Shown: one piece after another, positions 35,252 through 47,964 of the stretch
Numbering within the stretch: position 1 is the first letter of the stretch
How the letters are laid out: each line of letters begins with the position of its first letter
Made by a program: the position numbers and the translations under genes
DNA from: Sipunculus nudus
Taxonomy: Eukaryota > Annelida > Sipuncula > Golfingiida > Sipunculidae
Assembly: GCA_026874595.1 (NCBI GenBank)
Contig: CM049321.1
Location: forward strand, 9,546,979-9,610,978
Length of the DNA: 64,000 nucleotides
Direction: 5' to 3'
Notes under the pieces: generated by a model
The model's database searches: none
The model's input: the letters and a program-made list of their open reading frames with translations, nothing else
What the model was told of the DNA's origin: nothing

Positions 35252-36133
35252 TTACGGATTATAATAATTAATATCTGATTTAGGGACATATAATTTTCTG
35301 GTCATTCCCATTTCCCAGTCGAATAGAGGAATGTTGTCGTCTATGGCTCTATAAAGACAAGTTTTAATAGATGAAAAAACCCCAGAAATTATGTAGACGA
35401 ACTGCAAATATCCTCCCTTAATGTTCAACCTATACACTTCTTTCCATAACGGATCTCTGGGAGCCACATAAGGTATTTGATTGGGTGGGATTCGACCAAT
35501 AATCATATATCAGTTACAGCAATAGCTCAAAAAACATTTTGGACAGTTCAATAGTACACATATTCTCAAAGAGACCGATCATTATATAAAATAATAAAAC
35601 AATGAATCATAGAGCTCTTGATATATTGTATGGAAAAGGAATCTCGGCTCCTGCGGGCTATCCCACTTCCGTTTTTTTTTTTTGGGTCTGAAAAATTATA
35701 GCACATCATTTTATAGGCAATGGTCTTCTGATAAAATAAAATATAATTACTGATGGACAGCCAGTATGCATGGTGATATGGACCAAAGAGTAAACGGGTA
35801 GACATGATAACTGTAGGTTAACCAGGGCTTTAATAATTATGACAATACAGCTAATCTGAAAGAATTATTTTTAATTGCTTTAAGTAGGTCAACATAGGTG
35901 GCGCCACTTAAAGTATATTTGCATATTGGTCCCACGATCAAAATATCGTAAAACTTTGTGATGAAAGTTGGTGACATTATTGAGAAATCTGTCATAATGT
36001 ATATATTTTTACTAGCAAGCGTCTTCACGTTTTGGGTTTTTAATATGTTTTTGCCTCGTAACTCGTAGAATTCAGGTTCAATTATGTTCATATCTCCTAT
36101 GCTTATTGGCATTGAGGTGTAAATGGGGCACAT
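35252..36133 (-). other. Three neighbouring unrecognised minus-strand frames
   Basis: Frames of 98 codons (36133-35837), 79 codons (35805-35566) and 84 codons (35506-35252) follow one another on the minus strand in two different phases. They contain proline- and aromatic-rich stretches such as IPPNQIPYVAPRDPLWKEV and PISIGDMNIIEPEFYELRG that look more protein-like than the surrounding AT-rich noise. I recognise no family. They could be a frameshifted remnant of one gene, exons, or chance. Confidence 0.25.
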
Positions 36134-37986
36134 TATTTAATTTTTATAGGTCAGCACAGAATATTTGTTCAGGGCTCTCGTGCCTCAAAAGCGGCTGGCT
36201 TTCAAGTGCTCATTATCATGTTTTTGCCATTTAGTCCGCAGAATATAGGTCACGGTGACCCCATTCTGTGGATTTCTGTGAAATATGACCAGGACCTATC
36301 CAGGTTTAAGGTGCAAGATCACAGGGATGGTGCAAAGCTTAAAATAATGATGAAGCAGCATGTTAAATTCTACCATGTCACATATATTATTATAAAAATA
36401 TACGGCAGTAAATTGATTAAGGTGCACAACTGTTTGATTTTCTTAAGGAAACAGAGACATTTTGTACGAATAAAAAAAAATGACATATCTGCTAATGTTT
36501 CATTGGGAATGAAAAATGCATTTCTTCAACTTCCTGGTTAATGACTACGAAAAAAAAAAATTTTTAGGGGGGGGGGGCAAATCTGGGAAAACGAAAAATA
36601 TGTGCTTAATACCGAAAACGCAGGATCAGCTTTTGCGTATAGCACAGTTTTCATCAAAATACTTCTGATTTTTTTTTTTTTTGCAAGATTTGTATGTATA
36701 AAGTATACAATACTCCCGTCAGCCTAGTTAGCCTCTGCCAGGGTGCTAAGTCCTTTTTTCTAACGTACTTTATGTGGCCATGATGAAAAAAATTAGCACA
36801 GATAATACAAAAAATATGGAAATAGATATGCCCTCTGTACAAAGGTGATTTCACTGTTTGTCATTAAAATTACATGGAATTAATTACTTATTGAATTTGG
36901 ATGTTTTCGCGTCAAAATTATTGTTTCTTTAGTAGCAATTAACCGGTTGAGATTACCAGTCCATGAAATAAGAGGGCCAGATAGTGGAAAATTAGTTATA
37001 TGAGTTGCCGCAAGATGGGTTCAAGCCGCTCTGATTTGAAAAAGAAAATAAAATAATAAATTTCGTTTCAATTTCTCTTTTCTATGTTGTGCTTTAGCTG
37101 ATAAACAAAATAGTAGTTCCATTATTGTCGTGTTGGCCTCTGATCATATGAATAATTCATCGGACACCTTTGATAAAAAGGTAAAATAAAAAAATACACA
37201 CACTCACATAAACAATCCGAAATGAATACTGAAAATTTCCTGAGAAACATTGTTTTGCTTTAAATTTCTTTAAGAATCGTCAGCTGTGGCAGGTAAGCTT
37301 CAGGAAAATTTAAACTGGGTTTGTATTCATTACTCCCAGTATTCGAAGGACCAATATTTCGAATCTTTTGGACGCGTCCAAAAGGATCCGATGCAGATAA
37401 GTTCGCATCGGATTAACTAGAAATAAGCACGAATGCATCTCACCATCGCAAGCCTCCACAATGTGGGCAAGCCTTAAAGTGGGGTACTCCTAAACCCGTA
37501 TTTTCATTAAATTAATGAAATATTTAATAACCAATACATACATGTTCATTGGTGCATATGTTCAAAAACAAGTGTTTGTATTCACTTATTCGGCTCATAT
37601 TCCAATATCCAAGCGATATATGTGACTGCACATATGTCAATCGTAATGTACCATCCCTCATCGCGGAACAAATTACCATGGTCATTCATTTCGTTGAAGG
37701 GGCTGTTGAGTCGCTAGAGCGGTTATAATTTATGAGGTTTCAACCAGATGGTGTCACTGATCAATACTTGTGAAAACAGTGACAATATGAACAAAATTTC
37801 TAACATTATTGATGTAAGTTGAGAGTGACCAAAAAACATAAATTGTTATCAATACATTCCTCGAATGGGGGAAATACATCGGAATATACTGCATGTCGTA
37901 GCCAGTACTGCCACTTTTACACAGGGATGTAATTAACCCTTTAATTAAGTCTCCGTCTGTGGAGTTCACTTTCGTTTTGGGGGTAA
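36134..37986. other. No recognisable gene
   Basis: Contains A and G homopolymer runs near 36550 and 36670. The plus-strand frame at 36206-36541 has no recognisable domain. Confidence 0.45.
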
Positions 37987-38253
37987 ATGGCAGGGCAGTT
38001 ACACAGGATTAACCGCCCGTCAACCAGGCTCGTTATACCGTGCTACTTTGGCATTCTGACATTGGAGAGTCAACGACCTGCGTACCAGGATCAGAGTGCC
38101 TTTACATCTGACAACGAGGACCGCACTCTAACGCTCGATGAGGAATATTTTCTTAATTCTTTTTACTACAGATACTACAAGTACTACGACATACACAGGT
38201 CTAATCGTGAGCTTGTTAGTATACTTTCTGACACCACCTACTATTTGCATTGA
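37987..38253 (+). other. Unrecognised 88-codon frame
   Basis: Begins MAGQLHRINRPSTRL and includes LTLDEEYFLNSFYYRYYKYY, a tyrosine-rich acidic stretch. The base composition is less AT-rich than its flanks, which raises the chance that it is or was coding. No domain, splice context or neighbour supports a function. Confidence 0.25.
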
Positions 38254-39519
38254 AAAATCGATATAACTCACATATTGGCAGTTCCCTCTCATTTTTGTTG
38301 AATATCTGACTTATGAATACAAACATGGCTCATATGGGTTACTTGACGATAGTCAACTTGTACGCAATACAGCAAAGGACTTGTTAACAGAGAGACGGAT
38401 TCTCGGTTCGGTTCCTAATTTCAAATGTATGCTTGTTAAGATCAACGGCTGTTTATCACGACTACAATTTAAAAATTTGGACGCCTTTTGTAGTCAAGTC
38501 TCCCGTATGGCTTGCATCCCTTATATCAATTTGGGTTTACCAGTCCAAAATAAATGCCTACTGAGTCCTGTATTCATGCACGGCTATTGCTGGGTGCGTC
38601 ATCGACCCCACCATGAGGTCATAACACCAACGAAACCTAGAAAAATGCACTCTTTGTGAATAGAACATGACCATGAATAGAACCGTGGGGCACAATCTTC
38701 CTATTAATCCTGCAGAGCGGTCATCCTGAATTGTGGCCGATCGCGGAAACTTCTCACCGGTCCATTGCACAAAATACAAGATTTGGGTCTGGTTTAAACC
38801 GATTTTTATTCATTTAATCAACTTTAATTTTCAATTTATACGGAATCTTCTGTTGAATCATCAAACATGCATGTTAGTCTATGATGCTATTCCGATCCAT
38901 TTCTACGCCCCTATTGCTAAAACGTACACAATATTTTTATATATAGCATTCAGTTTATAGGCATATAAGCGATATTGATGTTAAATTTGCCAGTGTCCTA
39001 TAGTGGTGTTCTTTCTCATACAAACAGCATTCTGACAATGGACTCCAGCAACGATTTATAGATGTTTATTTCGGCCCGGCTCGAGTAACAACTGACTAAA
39101 ATTCCCAAAAATACTGGGGAAATGAACTACGCGCATGCGCCCTGTCTCCATATTAAGACAACAGAACATGCAGCATTTAATCCAATCTTATCCCTGCTCT
39201 ACCAGTTTTTATGAATACATTAATACATCTACCCTGCCTGTATATGTCGCCACCAGCAATATACACGTGTTAATAGAAGGGTTTACGTGTTAATACCAAA
39301 TTTTGACTCCAGGTGTCGCCATAATCATCCCGTCTTATATAGTTTTATGTTAAATTGAAAAGCAAACAAATATATTTATTTGGCAAATTTGGATTTATTA
39401 ATATAAATATAATATAATATTAATATAACCAATATGTCAAATGTCATTTAAAGCGAAAATTAACTTAACAAAATGGGGAAATCTACCTCAAACAGGAGAA
39501 AAAGGTCGAATAAATGTAT
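38254..39519. other. No recognisable gene
   Basis: Short frames at 38381-38659 + and 38558-38779 - overlap on opposite strands and have no recognisable similarity. No repeats noted. Confidence 0.45.
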
Positions 39520-39880
39520 CATAAGGCTTTAAAAGATTGTTTCTCAGGCTCCGCGGGCATCAATGTTGAAACGCACCGGCCGGTCCCAGCAAAATTAATT
39601 TTAGTAGAAATTTAATTACCCACGTTGAACTCCAGCCGCTCAAATATTTCTTTCTCGAAATAAAAATGATAGTTTTCAGTAGAAAGTACCGAATTTGTGC
39701 CCCAGCCGCTTAAACATTCAAGTTATCCCTTACTATGTTGCATTTAGAAATGTTATTTTCATGTTTTCCCCGACCTTTATTCACTTTCCATAACGATGGC
39801 ATAATTATCATGAAATTAATTCTAACCTGATCATCTAAATTATATTAAGCGACTCAGGGCCCATTCACCTTGATTTCTGA
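39520..39880. mobile_element. Decayed relative of the 14253 MITE
   Basis: Shares TTCTCAGGC followed by CCGC-GCATCAAT near the left side, a -TTTTCA-TTT- middle and CTTGATTTCTGA near the right, in the same order as 14253-14590. The long inverted ends are no longer intact. Confidence 0.55.
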
Positions 39881-39929
39881 GTTGTATCAACATCAAGTAT
39901 GTACAATCAACCTTATCTTAAATCTATTT

Positions 39930-41500
39930 TGACATGCTGATTTGTGAGAGGAGAAAAAGATATTGCATAATAAATTACAGAAAATCATATGAGCCGAACG
40001 GACTATATCAAACCATGTTGACACTAAACGTAAATGCTGTGATCTGCGTAATCAATAAATAACTCATGAAGTACCATTTTCAAGATTTACTGTAGACATT
40101 GACATCTTATAGATTTATCATTGGAAATGATAAATCTATAAGAAAACAGGTCGTATTAAAAGATTGCAGGTGGATGCATTTATTAATTATGTACGGATGA
40201 GTGAAAAACTATTTACTCGCAAGTAAACTAGGTATGAATGATCTGGTTATTCTGTAAACTTTACTCCAGGTAGAGAGCTAGCTCATCCCATGTAGTGACC
40301 GATGGTGATTAATCTCACGAGTTCCCGGGTCTGGTGGTCTCCCCATGGACTATATGAGCCCGTCTAAAATCATATACTCGATACTTTAAATAAACACCAT
40401 GCAAGGCGTTTAAACCATCCTTTAACCCGATGCATGCTGAAATCTGTATAGCCGGAAAAGTATTCGGCCGTGACACATTTCTAAGTTTTGCATAGGTAAT
40501 TATGCGTAGGTTTCCTTTTTGCATTATGTATATATTCAGGCTCTAATGTTTTCAGGAAGAAGCGAGTGGGATTTTGTACAGCCCTAAATTTTGTACATGG
40601 TGATAGGGCCGTGTTAGCTACTCAAGGATGGCTGAATAACACAAAACGGAAATGCGGTGATCTTCGTAATCAATTAACATTCCATAGAGTAAATACTCAG
40701 AAGATTCTTTGCAGATACTATAAGCGTGTCATATCTTAAATATTCATAACGCCAAATCCATTTTGTTAAATTTATAAATAAAATATGTTAAATTTTTAAT
40801 AATTCCCATTGGTTGTTTTGAAGATCGAAACATAAAATTTAGGCTAGACGGATTAGCAACAAACTATTTACTTGGATGGAAACTATGTTTAAATGGCCAA
40901 GTGATTCTATAAACTACACCTATATTTACTGGCTGCAGAGTGAAATGATATAATTGAATGACGGAAAACGTGCTGTTTAAATGAATTAATCTTCTTTTCT
41001 TATTTGAAAGTGACAAAATTATCTTAAAACACTTCGCTTACGCTGGTAATGACGTATATGTGATCCATACATGGATTGTTTTTGTTTGCTTTGCGTGATT
41101 TTCTAAGAAAAATTTCTTTAAGAAGTCAGTTAATTGTAATGCATTGAATATATATTTTGGGCGGAAAACGTATAAGTTTGCCCCTTATTTTTTACTTGCT
41201 TGATTGTTTTTTCCTTACTTAATCTTCATAATAACTCATGTGGCAGAAAAAATTAAAATTCTTCAGTGACATATACTCTTTGTTCTCTATGTATAAATTT
41301 GCGGGGGTATGCGTTTTTGGGTGTTTTCTAGGTTAATTATGTGTTCACGGGGTTTCATATCTCTGTTCAAAACCCTGAATTTAAATATTTTGCTGTTGTT
41401 GCCCACAATAAACATAGATGAAAACGTTAAGAATTCACACAGCCGAAAGAACAAAAATCATACCTTTCTAGAAATAAAAAGAAACTGATATTATGGAGCT
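39930..41500 (+). repeat. Segmental duplication, copy R1
   Basis: Aligns in order with 42350-45930: AACCATGTTGACA-TAAACG, CCATGTGGGAACC-like and GAACTAT-like pieces, GTGATCTTCGTAATCA, TTTACTTGGATGGAAACTA, TTTGCGTGATTT and GTGACATATACTC. It lies just upstream of ARS-A3 exon 6' (41608), so the duplicated unit is sulfatase intron or flank sequence. Confidence 0.75.
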
Positions 41501-41607
41501 TGATTCAAATAATATCCATCCTCTCCTTTGTCCCCCAAAGAATGGGTTGCTTTCCTGCTAAATGTTGTTTAATAATTTTTTTTCTAATTATTTCTTTTAA
41601 TTTCCAG

Positions 41608-42042
41608 GGGCGGGTCTGGACATCAGAGATAATCTTGAGCCTTACAGAAAAGCAAAGAAACATACTCGGCGGTTGGAATCTGAAAAAATAAAATTGCTAG
41701 ATACGTAAATTCATCAATGAAATATTGATGAATTGTTGAAAAAATACAACTTGGCATTGAAAAAGCAGCGTAAGTCAAAAGAATTGTGTAATGGTATGGG
41801 CGGATTCTTTTTACTGGACTGTACGACAGTGTAAATAATAAACGGAGACTTTTCATACAGGGAACCGCCGGAGCCTTTGCGATTCTATACGAGTGTTTTA
41901 GATACCAAATGAAACTGAAAGGATCCATATCTTTCACACCCTGCAGGAAATGTTCTCCAAGCGAGCGGTTGAGATTATAGAGAACTCATCTGATCCTCTC
42001 TTCTTTTACCTTCTTTTCCAGTCAGTTCATGCTTCTCTTGAA
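41608..42042 (+). pseudogene. ARS-A3: isolated exons 6 and 7 of an arylsulfatase B-like gene
   Basis: Exon 6' (41608-41671) encodes AGLDIRDNLEPYRKAK and is one base shorter than ARS-D exon 6 (GCAAAG-AAACAT for GCAAACGGAACAT), which shifts the frame before the exon end. Exon 7' (41947-42042) encodes EMFSKRAVEIIENSSDPLFF and FQSVHASLE. It keeps the sulfatase His (QSVH) and a GTAAGA donor but has lost two codons. The flanking introns match ARS-D 60551-60646 and 61082-61350. No other exons sit nearby, so this is an orphan exon pair. Confidence 0.85.
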
Positions 42043-43379
42043 GTAAGAAAGTACAGTTTTAGTGCACTTTTCTTAAAATCACTAGTGTTGAAATGGAAGA
42101 TATATTTGCCATTCTTCAGCCGTTTTTTATATTATTCCCGATTTCTGTATACAGCTTTTAGATTACTCTAAATATTAACAGAGACATGTTTCTTATAGCT
42201 ACAACTCCATTTTGTTTGAATTATCAATATAATTGTAGTATTATTATGTCATTATTTGGAATATTTTTATCAAGGTTAAATTTACTTTTTACATGTACGG
42301 ATAAGGAAACAGATGAAATTTATGTATTTTCAAGTTTTTACGATCAACATTTTCTTAAATCTGTGTTGACATGGAGTTTTGGGAGAGAAGAAAAATATAT
42401 GGCATAATAAATAACTCAACCTACTTTAAGCCAAATGGGCTTTATCAAACCATGTTGACATTAAACGGAAATGTGATGATCTGCGTAATCAATCAGTTGC
42501 TCATAAATTTACATTTTAAAGATATACTTGACATTGGCATTGGCAGGGCAAATATCTTCCTGGCGGCAAGTTCAATTTAGTTCAATTTAATTTTCAAAAT
42601 GCTAAATCTAAAGAGAAAACACAACGTATTTAAGGTGGATATATTTATTTTATTCTGGACGGAATTGAAAGGAAAGTAGGTGTTACTGATCTATTAATTC
42701 TATAAACTACTCCAAGTAAAGCACTAGCGCATTCCATGTGGGAACCGATAGTGATAAATCTCACCGAGCTTCCGGCTTTGCTCCTGTGCTCCACCCATTA
42801 ACTACAGAAGCCGGTTTCATATCAAATATTCGAAACTTCAAATAGACACCATAGAAGGCGTTTAATAAATATTTTGACTTATTTTTGAAGTTGGTATAGG
42901 AAAGGTATTCGACCTGTCTATCAGAAAAAAATCGACCTTGATCCATTTTTAAGGATCCATTTGCATTCTGGATACATTCCATTAAGCAACGAGTGGTAAA
43001 AACAACCTTCCCTTAAATATCAGTATGTTTTTACACACTTCATTATCCATTGATGATCAAAAATTTTTTTTTCCTGTTCCCGACTGAAGCTCTATTCGGA
43101 ATTCCCAAGTGAATTGGCCAACACACTTCTGAGGGACCCATCAAGTATAATCATCACTTAACAAATATTGGACTTGTCTTGGTGAGATATTAATCGACGG
43201 GGAGGGAAATAACAGGCATTATCAGCTGCATGCCTCCCGTTTAATTGATGGTTTGGCATTCTCATTTGTGACTTAAGAGCCCCTCCCTTTTGCAATGTTT
43301 TTCTAGAACTCTTTTGTAACGTATTTCTTTTAAATTCAAATATATACTTTATTTATTTTACATGGATTGTACAACTTGT

Positions 43380-43579
43380 TATTATAACTAATACGAGGCA
43401 CTCTCCATGGCTCGGATGTTGGCGCTTGGTAGTCGGTAAGGGTGGAGGAAACCGGAGGACCCGGAGAAAACCACCGACCTTGAACGGGAAACTACAACCC
43501 ACTCTCATAGCCACTTCGGGGATAGAACCCGGGTCGCCAGCGAAGAAAGCCAAGCGTTTTAAAGCTCAGCTGTACAGGC
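43380..43579 (-). mobile_element. tRNA-derived SINE, minus strand (same family as 51179)
   Basis: The reverse complement starts GCCTGTACAGCTGAGC (A-box region), then CGACCCGGGTTCTATCCCC (B-box region) and the body CTCCGGGTCCTCCGGTTTCC, ending CGTATTAGTTATAAT. The body matches the plus-strand copy at 51179-51390 closely. Present in R2 only, so it inserted after the R1/R2 duplication, unless R1 lost it. Confidence 0.85.
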
Positions 43580-44509
43580 CTCCTTTTAAATTCGTGACAC
43601 TAAGTTTTATACATGGTGATATATGGCCGTGTCAACCACTCAGATTGGATCACTCAAACCACATTGGCAATAAATTAAAATGCAGTGATCTTCGTAATCA
43701 GTCAACATTCCATAAGAAGTATTTTGAAGATTTAATGAAGACATTAGATGTAACAGGGCAGATATATTCCTTGGGCCTAATCTATTTTGTTTATTGAATA
43801 AATGAAATTGTTAAACCTAAAATAATTCGCGTTGTTTGTATTGAAGGTCGAAACATAAAAATAATTCTGGAGGGATTAGCGACAAAATATTTACTTGGAT
43901 GGAAACTAAGTATGGATGGACCAGTGATTTTGTAAACTACAACCAATATCTACGGTCTCCAGACTGAAATACTTTTGGAAGCGATAGAATCAAAGACGGG
44001 GTGCTCACTGTGTGTTGTATATTTGACATTATTTTCTTTGTCATGGTCTCATTTTCCAAACAGTAAGTAACAAACCTACCTTAAAACATTCTATCCATGA
44101 AGGTATTGAAGTATATGTGAGCCGCATGGTGTGTCTGTGTGTTTACTTTGCGTGATTTGCCAAGACATCTCTTTGTAAGTTATCAATTAATTATATGGGA
44201 ATGTATACGTTTTTTGCCCGATCGTAAAATATAAATGCGAATCTGGTAGCTAAGTTGGCCGGTTTTGTTGCCCTGTATGTGTATCCTTTCAATATCTCCA
44301 CAAATAACTCAATCCGCCACAACATTAATTAAATTCTTTAGTGACATATACTCCATGTTCAGGCAGAACCTCAATTAAACTGTTGAAGTATCTGGATAAA
44401 ATCAACTGATAGATTGGCGTAGGCATGCGTTCAGTAAGTGTTTTCCAGCTTAATTCTGTGTACACGGGGTTTCATATTTTGGTTCAAACAACCCTGAATT
44501 TATATATTT

Positions 44510-45658
44510 GTATCCGCCAAAACAGAGTTTTGCGGATACTATGTTTTTAGCCCACCGCCGCCGCCGCAGCCGCCCCCGCGTAGGTGTCCGGAGAACTCCT
44601 CCGTAACCGCTTGGCGGAATTTTACGAAACCCGGGATTATGTTCGGGTCACATGTGAACTGCTGCGCCCCGATTTTGTTTTGACCTCTGACCTTTCCTCT
44701 GCGCTCTGTGTCCGTTTGTGCGTCTGTTTCCACACATAAACCCACATATTTCGGGAACCGTTTGACCGATCAGGAAATTTTTTTTTTTGCACAAATGTAA
44801 CCCTTGGAGAGCTTTATAACATACACAAAAAAATGGTGGCGCCACCTGCAATCATGTTTGCACAGTGTCCATCTGTTCGTCTGCCTTGGGTTAAAATTAC
44901 TCATATCTCTGCAGTGACTTGACTAATTCACCTGAAATTCGGCTTGCGTATACATCCTGGATAGCTTTTCTGATTTTATGACAGGTGGCGCCACCTACAT
45001 TCACGTTTACGATGCAGACATCCAAGCTCATATCTCGGGAACCATTTGACCGATCAGGAAAATGTTTTTGCACAAATGTAGCCCTTGGAGAGCTTTATAA
45101 CATACACAAAAAAATGTTGGCGCCACCTGCAACCATGTTTGCACAGTGTCCATCTGTTTGTCTGCCTTGGGTTAAAATCACTCATATCTGTGCAGTGACT
45201 TGACTAATTCACCTGAAATTCGGCATGCGTATACATCCTGGATAGCTTTTCTGATTTTATGACAGGTGGCGCCACCTACATTCACGTTTTCGCTGCAGAC
45301 ATCCAAGCTCATATCTCGGGAATCGTTTGACCGATTGGGCCAAAGTTTTGCATGTGTATAGTTCTCACATAGCTCTTTATCATAAGCAAAACTGGTGGCG
45401 TAACCTGCAACCATTTTTGCTCAGCGTCCATCTATCTGTTTGTCTGCCACGGGCTAAAATCACTCATATACATGTAGTGGTTTGACTTATCTGCCTTAAA
45501 TTTTGCATATGTATACAACTTGGACGGCTTTCTGGATTTTGTGGTGGGGGGAGGGGGGGCAACCTACATACACAATTTGGCTGCAGACATCCATGCTAAT
45601 ATGCAACACTTCAATCCATGCCTCACTTCACCCGTTCCACTCTGATTTAGGCGGATAC
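44510..45658. mobile_element. 1.15-kb TIR element with internal tandem repeats
   Basis: The left end is GTATCCGCCAAAACAGAGTT; the reverse complement of the right end is GTATCCGCCTAAATCAGAGT, about 20 bases of inverted similarity. R1 lacks the element at the corresponding site, so its limits are supported by comparison. The interior opens with a CCG-rich patch (44557-44580) and then holds three roughly 284-bp tandem units. No transposase. The superfamily is unknown to me. Confidence 0.75.
44749..45600 (+). repeat. About 284-bp tandem repeat with GGTGGCGCCACC palindromes
   Basis: Units start near 44749, 45032 and 45315. Each begins TCGGGAA-CGTTTGACCGAT or close to it, then GCACAAATGTA, CACAGTGTCCATCTGT and TAAAAT-ACTCATAT. 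The 12-base perfect palindrome GGTGGCGCCACC, or a one-base variant, occurs about twice per unit (44834, 44984, 45115, 45267). The third unit is the most diverged. Confidence 0.9.
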
Positions 45659-45930
45659 ACGTAGTCGCTTGTCGACTACCCGTATTCAAGTTTACTGTTG
45701 TTGTCCCCAGTGAACACACCTGAAAGCGTTCAGAATTCACACTCAAGCAAAAATAAAAAAAAAAAATGTTGAGGACGTACATTGTTTTACTTAGGTAAAT
45801 ATTAGTTGTCAACTTATTGCCATATGGGGTTTTAGCAAGCTTTGCAATAAGAAAATCATATTTTTCTCGAAATAAAAAAGAAACTTTGAAATTATGGAGC
45901 CTGTATCATATTACACTCATGATTGTGTGG

Positions 45931-47289
45931 TTTGTTCTATAAAATTCCCTGCCTTCGCGTCCATTGAACACATAATGAACACACATGAGATTATGTTTCA
46001 TACTGTATATAACAGTATTATCTATTTTTCATATTTATAAAAAAAAAAACAACCCGGACTCTTTCTAATCTGACAAAGTGGCCAAGAAAAAGTGATACAT
46101 TTATAAAACGCTAGCTGTGATGAAGTGTCTATGTGTTCAAAGCAAATGTCTTATTATGTCGTTCTTCCACTGGAATATGAATCACACAGGGAAACCCATA
46201 TCCCGTAAGCATTTGTTAAACCAGAAAGAGTGATTAAGCACGTATGAACAATTAAATGTGTGTAAAATATCCACTGAAAGAAATTATTGTCTCAAAGGCA
46301 AACTAATGGAAATTTTCATACGACACATACCTTATAAATAACCTGATCAGTCCCGTTGTTTAAAAAATCAAAATTGTTAACTATGCTGAAAATAAATAAT
46401 GTACATTTTTGCCAATGTTTTTGTCACCATACGTTTGATACAAATTATGCTTTAACTGCATTTATTTTTGCTTTATTTTAACGAGATCTTTATCATTATA
46501 AAATATCATTGTATGAATTGATGTCTTTTTTATTATCACTATTTTACCTTTACAGTTGATTTATGAATCGTGCTGGTGTCTCCTCTTTCAGGTTTTGTTC
46601 GAACTGGTTGGAATTTGTTCGTCTTTAAGTATGTAAAGACGGACTATACATTGTATATATATTATCCATTTGATGTAATTATGTTGTGCGAAATCATGAT
46701 ACAGGTGTCATGCAGATTGTTACACATTGCTAATGTGGTTGACCAAGTTAGAATGTCCTTCAAACTTACACGATTGAGCCATCTCTATATATGTATCTAT
46801 CATTATGAGATGAATCGGCCTAACATAAAATGTTCATTTCCCATAACCTTGGTTTCATACATGTTTATATATTCATTTAATTGAAAACAGCACCCAGTGA
46901 AATCGATGTTTATTCTGTAAAAAGGAACGCCTTTGCAATGATTCCGAGTAATTAACCATTCGCGGCTTGTTTAGGCATGGTGACACAAAAATACAGTGCC
47001 AATATGCGAACCTATTAGAATATATAATTTGGCGGCGAGGCCGGAAAAACGTGTGGTACCAGCCTCTTTTATCATTATGGTAGAACACAAGACTAATTTT
47101 CAATAAACATAATTCTATTAGGTTGCGTTATAAGCTGAAAGGTTGCTACAGATTATAAAAGCTGAAAGACAAAGAGGAACAGACAGACTGGGAAACAGAG
47201 AGACAGGAAAATAAAAAAAAATCCTGGGGAGAGAAAGCGACAAAGACAGACAAAAAAACGGAGACAGAAATAAAAAGACACCGCGAGAA

Positions 47290-47290
<1 letters not shown>
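45931..47290. other. No recognisable gene
   Basis: AT-rich DNA with one unassigned frame (46570-46884 +), hydrophobic but of biased composition. Confidence 0.45.

Positions 47291-47349
<59 letters not shown>
47291..47349. repeat. (GA)n microsatellite
   Basis: A nearly pure GA run followed by G-rich sequence. It creates artefactual serine/leucine frames on the minus strand. Confidence 0.95.
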
Positions 47350-47352
<3 letters not shown>

Positions 47353-47964
47353 ATGGGGCGGGGGGGTTGGGGGGTGGAAGCAATTTAGCCCAGACACAAT
47401 AAAGTGACAGAAACGTCAATATCAGAACCTATATGTGCAATGACGTCTGTTAGAGGGTTAAAATTTATAACTAAATATTTTATAATACTGTTAGCGTTTT
47501 CGATCTATGTGACTATCATTGGCATCTGAGCAATAAGTGTTTTCAAAGAAAGCACTATTTGAACTTTCTCATACTTATTGTACCCCCCTTTTTTACATAC
47601 TACTAAATTTGTTTTAGCTTTAACTTTCTTGAAAACAATATAAGAAGAGAAAACGTCTGCATATGCATCAATTAGATGACAATATCTCCCCGATCAAGCC
47701 TCGGGTCCAGCGTGCCCGTGTTTCTAGTAACCGTCTTAGTAACCACATCTTATTAACGTGATCTTCTTTCTGAGTTCTTAGATTTTGTTTAACTTCCGTA
47801 GGCTTAATTTATCAGATGAAGCCTGCCATTAGAAGCCATGTTTCACAAAATGAACAAAACTTCACAGCTGATCAACCAAGTAAATACTTGTGTTGAAATC
47901 TTTGTGTTTTTTTTCTGAGAGCCAATAAGATGAAGAGAATGACCCTTATTTCTCTGGTACCTTT

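Larger units (their letters stand above)
42350..45930 (+). repeat. Segmental duplication, copy R2 (with inserted TIR element)
   Basis: The second copy of R1, in the same orientation and directly after ARS-A3. It is longer than R1 because a SINE (43380-43579) and a 1.15-kb TIR element (44510-45658) are inserted. After the insert, homology resumes with TACTGTTGTTGTCCC and ends at AATTATGGAGC (about 45895), just short of where another exon 6 would be expected; none is present. Confidence 0.75.

Noticed and set aside
47146-47419. Serine/leucine-rich minus-strand frames
   Set aside because: They are generated by the GA microsatellite at 47291-47349.
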